From the IMG/VR virus record IMGVR_UViG_3300037520_000704, positions 1 to 23,604 of that record: DNA of 23,604 nt. One strand, 5' to 3'. Below, piece after piece: positions 22,008 through 23,604 of the stretch. Both the position numbers and the translations under genes were made by a program. The stretch is from a virus. The notes under the pieces are model-generated. The model was not told where the DNA came from, did not search any database, and saw only the letters and a list, made by a program, of their open reading frames with translations. The stretch's first letter is position 1. Each line of letters begins with the position of its first letter.

Positions 22008-23474
22008 ATGTCAGACGTAATTATTGAAAAGAAAAATGAGGTCTATAATCGCCTCATTTGCGAACCGCATGTTCTATACGAATTGGCTCCCTATTTTACC
22101 TTTGAGGTTCCGGGGGCCAAGTTTTCCCCGGCATATAAAAGAGGTGGTTGGAATGGCCAGATTAGTCTTTTGTCCAAGACCAATGGAGAAATCTATTGTG
22201 GTTTAATTGATAAGATTATTGAAAAAATTAAGGCTTATGGCTATTCTTATGAATTTAAAAATAGTAAGTTCTTTGGCTGTCCTTTTGAGGTTAATGAACA
22301 AATCACCAAAGAAGGTGTGGCCGAGTTTGTTAAGGCCCTAGGAAAAAAATCAGGTCTGGATCCTTATGATTATCAGATTGGAACTGTTTATGAATGTTTA
22401 AGATACAATAGAAAAACAATTGTTTCGGCTACTTCTTCTGGTAAATCTTTTATGATTTACTGTATCGCAAGATATTACTTGATGAAGGGTTTGAGAATTC
22501 TTTGTGTATTTCCTACCACATCACTGATACATCAGATGTATAATGACTGGATTGAGTATGGATATGATTCCGAATCAAACATTCATATGATTTATGCTGG
22601 GCAAAATCATAAGACAGATAAATCAGTAACCTACAGTACTTGGCAGGGGATTTACGAGAATCCAAAGTCCTTTTATGATAATTATGACGTTATCATGGTT
22701 GATGAATGTCACGGAGTAAAGTCCAAGAGTCTCATCAATATTATGAAAAACTGCCATGAGATCAAATACCGTTTTGGTTTTACTGGTACTCTCAGTAACA
22801 ATGATGATGGAAAAGCCTGTAATGAATTGACAATTACTGGTCTATTTGGTCCCCCTTATCGGGCCATTAATACCAAAGAATTGATTGAAAAGGGTAGAGC
22901 CGCAAAATTAGATATTAAGTGTTTGGTATTAAAGCACAAAGAACAAAAGTTTGCGAATTATGAAGAAGAAGTTCAGTTTCTGATTACTAGTGAGAAGAGA
23001 AATAATTACTTAAAAAATCTTGCATTGAATTTAAAAGGAAACACTCTTTTGATTTTCTCAAGAGTAGAGACTCATGGGGAAGTTCTTTACAATTTAATTA
23101 AGAATGCCGCAGATGATAAAAGAAAGATATTCTTTGTTCATGGTGGAGTAGAGGCAAAAGAAAGAGAAGAAGTTCGCGGTATTGTAGAGAGAGAAAATAA
23201 TGCGATTATTGTTGCATCTTATGGAGTTTTTAGCACCGGAATTTCAATTAAGAATCTTAACAACATCATCTTTGGATTTCCAAGTAAAGGAAAGATTAGA
23301 GTATTGCAAACAATTGGTCGAGGATTAAGAAAGTCAAAAACCAAAGATAAATGTATTCTTTATGATATTGCGGATGATTGTGGGAAGAATTATACTTTAA
23401 ACCACTTTATAGAAAGAGTGAAATTATACAATGAAGAAGAGTTTGAGTATGATATTTATAATATTACTCTATGA
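22008..23474 (+). CDS. uvsW: UvsW recombination helicase
   Basis: This 488-residue superfamily 2 helicase has Q-motif-like PYDYQ (119-123), motif I ATSSGKS (141-147), motif II DECH (232-235), motif III TGT (259-261) and motif VI QTIGRGLRKS near residue 450. Length is close to T4 UvsW (503 residues). It unwinds branched DNA and R-loops and shifts replication from origin to recombination-dependent mode. The N-terminal domain (1-100) has the small DNA-binding fold typical of UvsW. Its TGA overlaps the stop codon of the convergent gene at the window end. Confidence 0.95.
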   Translation: MSDVIIEKKNEVYNRLICEPHVLYELAPYFTFEVPGAKFSPAYKRGGWNGQISLLSKTNGEIYCGLIDKIIEKIKAYGYSYEFKNSKFFGCPFEVNEQITKEGVAEFVKALGKKSGLDPYDYQIGTVYECLRYNRKTIVSATSSGKSFMIYCIARYYLMKGLRILCVFPTTSLIHQMYNDWIEYGYDSESNIHMIYAGQNHKTDKSVTYSTWQGIYENPKSFYDNYDVIMVDECHGVKSKSLINIMKNCHEIKYRFGFTGTLSNNDDGKACNELTITGLFGPPYRAINTKELIEKGRAAKLDIKCLVLKHKEQKFANYEEEVQFLITSEKRNNYLKNLALNLKGNTLLIFSRVETHGEVLYNLIKNAADDKRKIFFVHGGVEAKEREEVRGIVERENNAIIVASYGVFSTGISIKNLNNIIFGFPSKGKIRVLQTIGRGLRKSKTKDKCILYDIADDCGKNYTLNHFIERVKLYNEEEFEYDIYNITL

Positions 23475-23604
23475 ATACCACTCCTCGGCTTCTTTTTTTG
23501 TCATAAAGAAATGAATTCCTGAAGTACAATCAACCCTAATGTCGTCATTAAAGGCATCGGCATAAACAACTTCTCCTTCTTTATATTCTAATTTCTTTTC
23601 AGTA
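23469..23604 (-). CDS. Partial gene, C-terminus of a DUF5758/pentapeptide-repeat-associated type protein
   Basis: Forty-four codons and a TAG stop are open on the minus strand to the window edge. The end reads EYKEGEVVYADAFNDD, DCTSGIHFF and MTKKEAEEWYS. The pattern YK-GEVVY-D-F-DD...C--GIHFF-T--EAE is familiar as a C-terminal domain in phage proteins, often after pentapeptide-like repeats. The start lies outside the window. It converges on uvsW with a six-base overlap that holds both stop codons. The role is unknown. Confidence 0.65.
   Translation of the reverse strand, partial: TEKKLEYKEGEVVYADAFNDDIRVDCTSGIHFFMTKKEAEEWYS

Overview
The window is double-stranded DNA phage sequence made of two parts that do not look like one genome. 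Bases 1 to about 15,170 are GC-rich. They hold the head-packaging end of a lambda-like/HK97-like siphovirus or prophage: small and large terminase, an HNH nuclease, a gpW-type connector, a lambda-family portal, a second HNH nuclease, a fused prohead protease and major capsid protein, small head-completion proteins, and then a block of fibre and receptor-binding type genes. From about 15,190 to the end the DNA is AT-rich. There it carries the conserved T4 block of a cyanobacterial myovirus: an unknown structural gene, gp21 protease, gp22 scaffold, gp23 major capsid, a homing endonuclease on the opposite strand, a gp3-position tail protein, UvsY, UvsW and the end of one more gene. A cyanobacterial host is a good guess for the T4 half from gene order and protein resemblance, and only a weak inference for the first half.

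The two halves each encode a prohead protease and a major capsid protein of unrelated lineages, and base composition changes sharply between about 15,150 and 15,220. The simplest reading is a chimeric contig. A true hybrid or a T4-like segment recombined into a prophage is possible but needs read-level support.

First half, left to right: an inverted repeat just before the small terminase (102-125); TerS and TerL (138-2623); a small antisense ribbon-helix-helix protein (2620-2787); HNH (2871-3368); an unassigned phage protein (3226-3858); a 540-base non-coding array of GGCNN-type repeats holding regularly spaced UNCG-tetraloop hairpins and ending in a clear intrinsic terminator (3859-4396); gpW-like protein and portal (4450-6545); HNH (6604-7389); protease-capsid fusion (7425-9413); small head proteins (9416-10383); and fibre genes (10386-14952). 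The last fibre gene ends in what looks like the C-type-lectin variable domain of a diversity-generating retroelement target, followed at once by two perfect tetraloop hairpins. No reverse transcriptase or template repeat lies in the window. They would be expected just where the contig switches to T4-like sequence.

Second half: head genes 15286-19213 appear to be driven by CTAAATA-type late promoters and end at a strong terminator after gp23. A degraded homing-endonuclease fragment and an intact Vsr-like homing endonuclease sit between gp23 and the gp3-position gene. gp3, uvsY and uvsW are tightly coupled and meet a convergent partial gene at the window end.

The three observations most worth a second look are the structured repeat array at 3859-4396, the putative orphaned retroelement target gene with its hairpins at 13426-14982, and the junction near 15,170.
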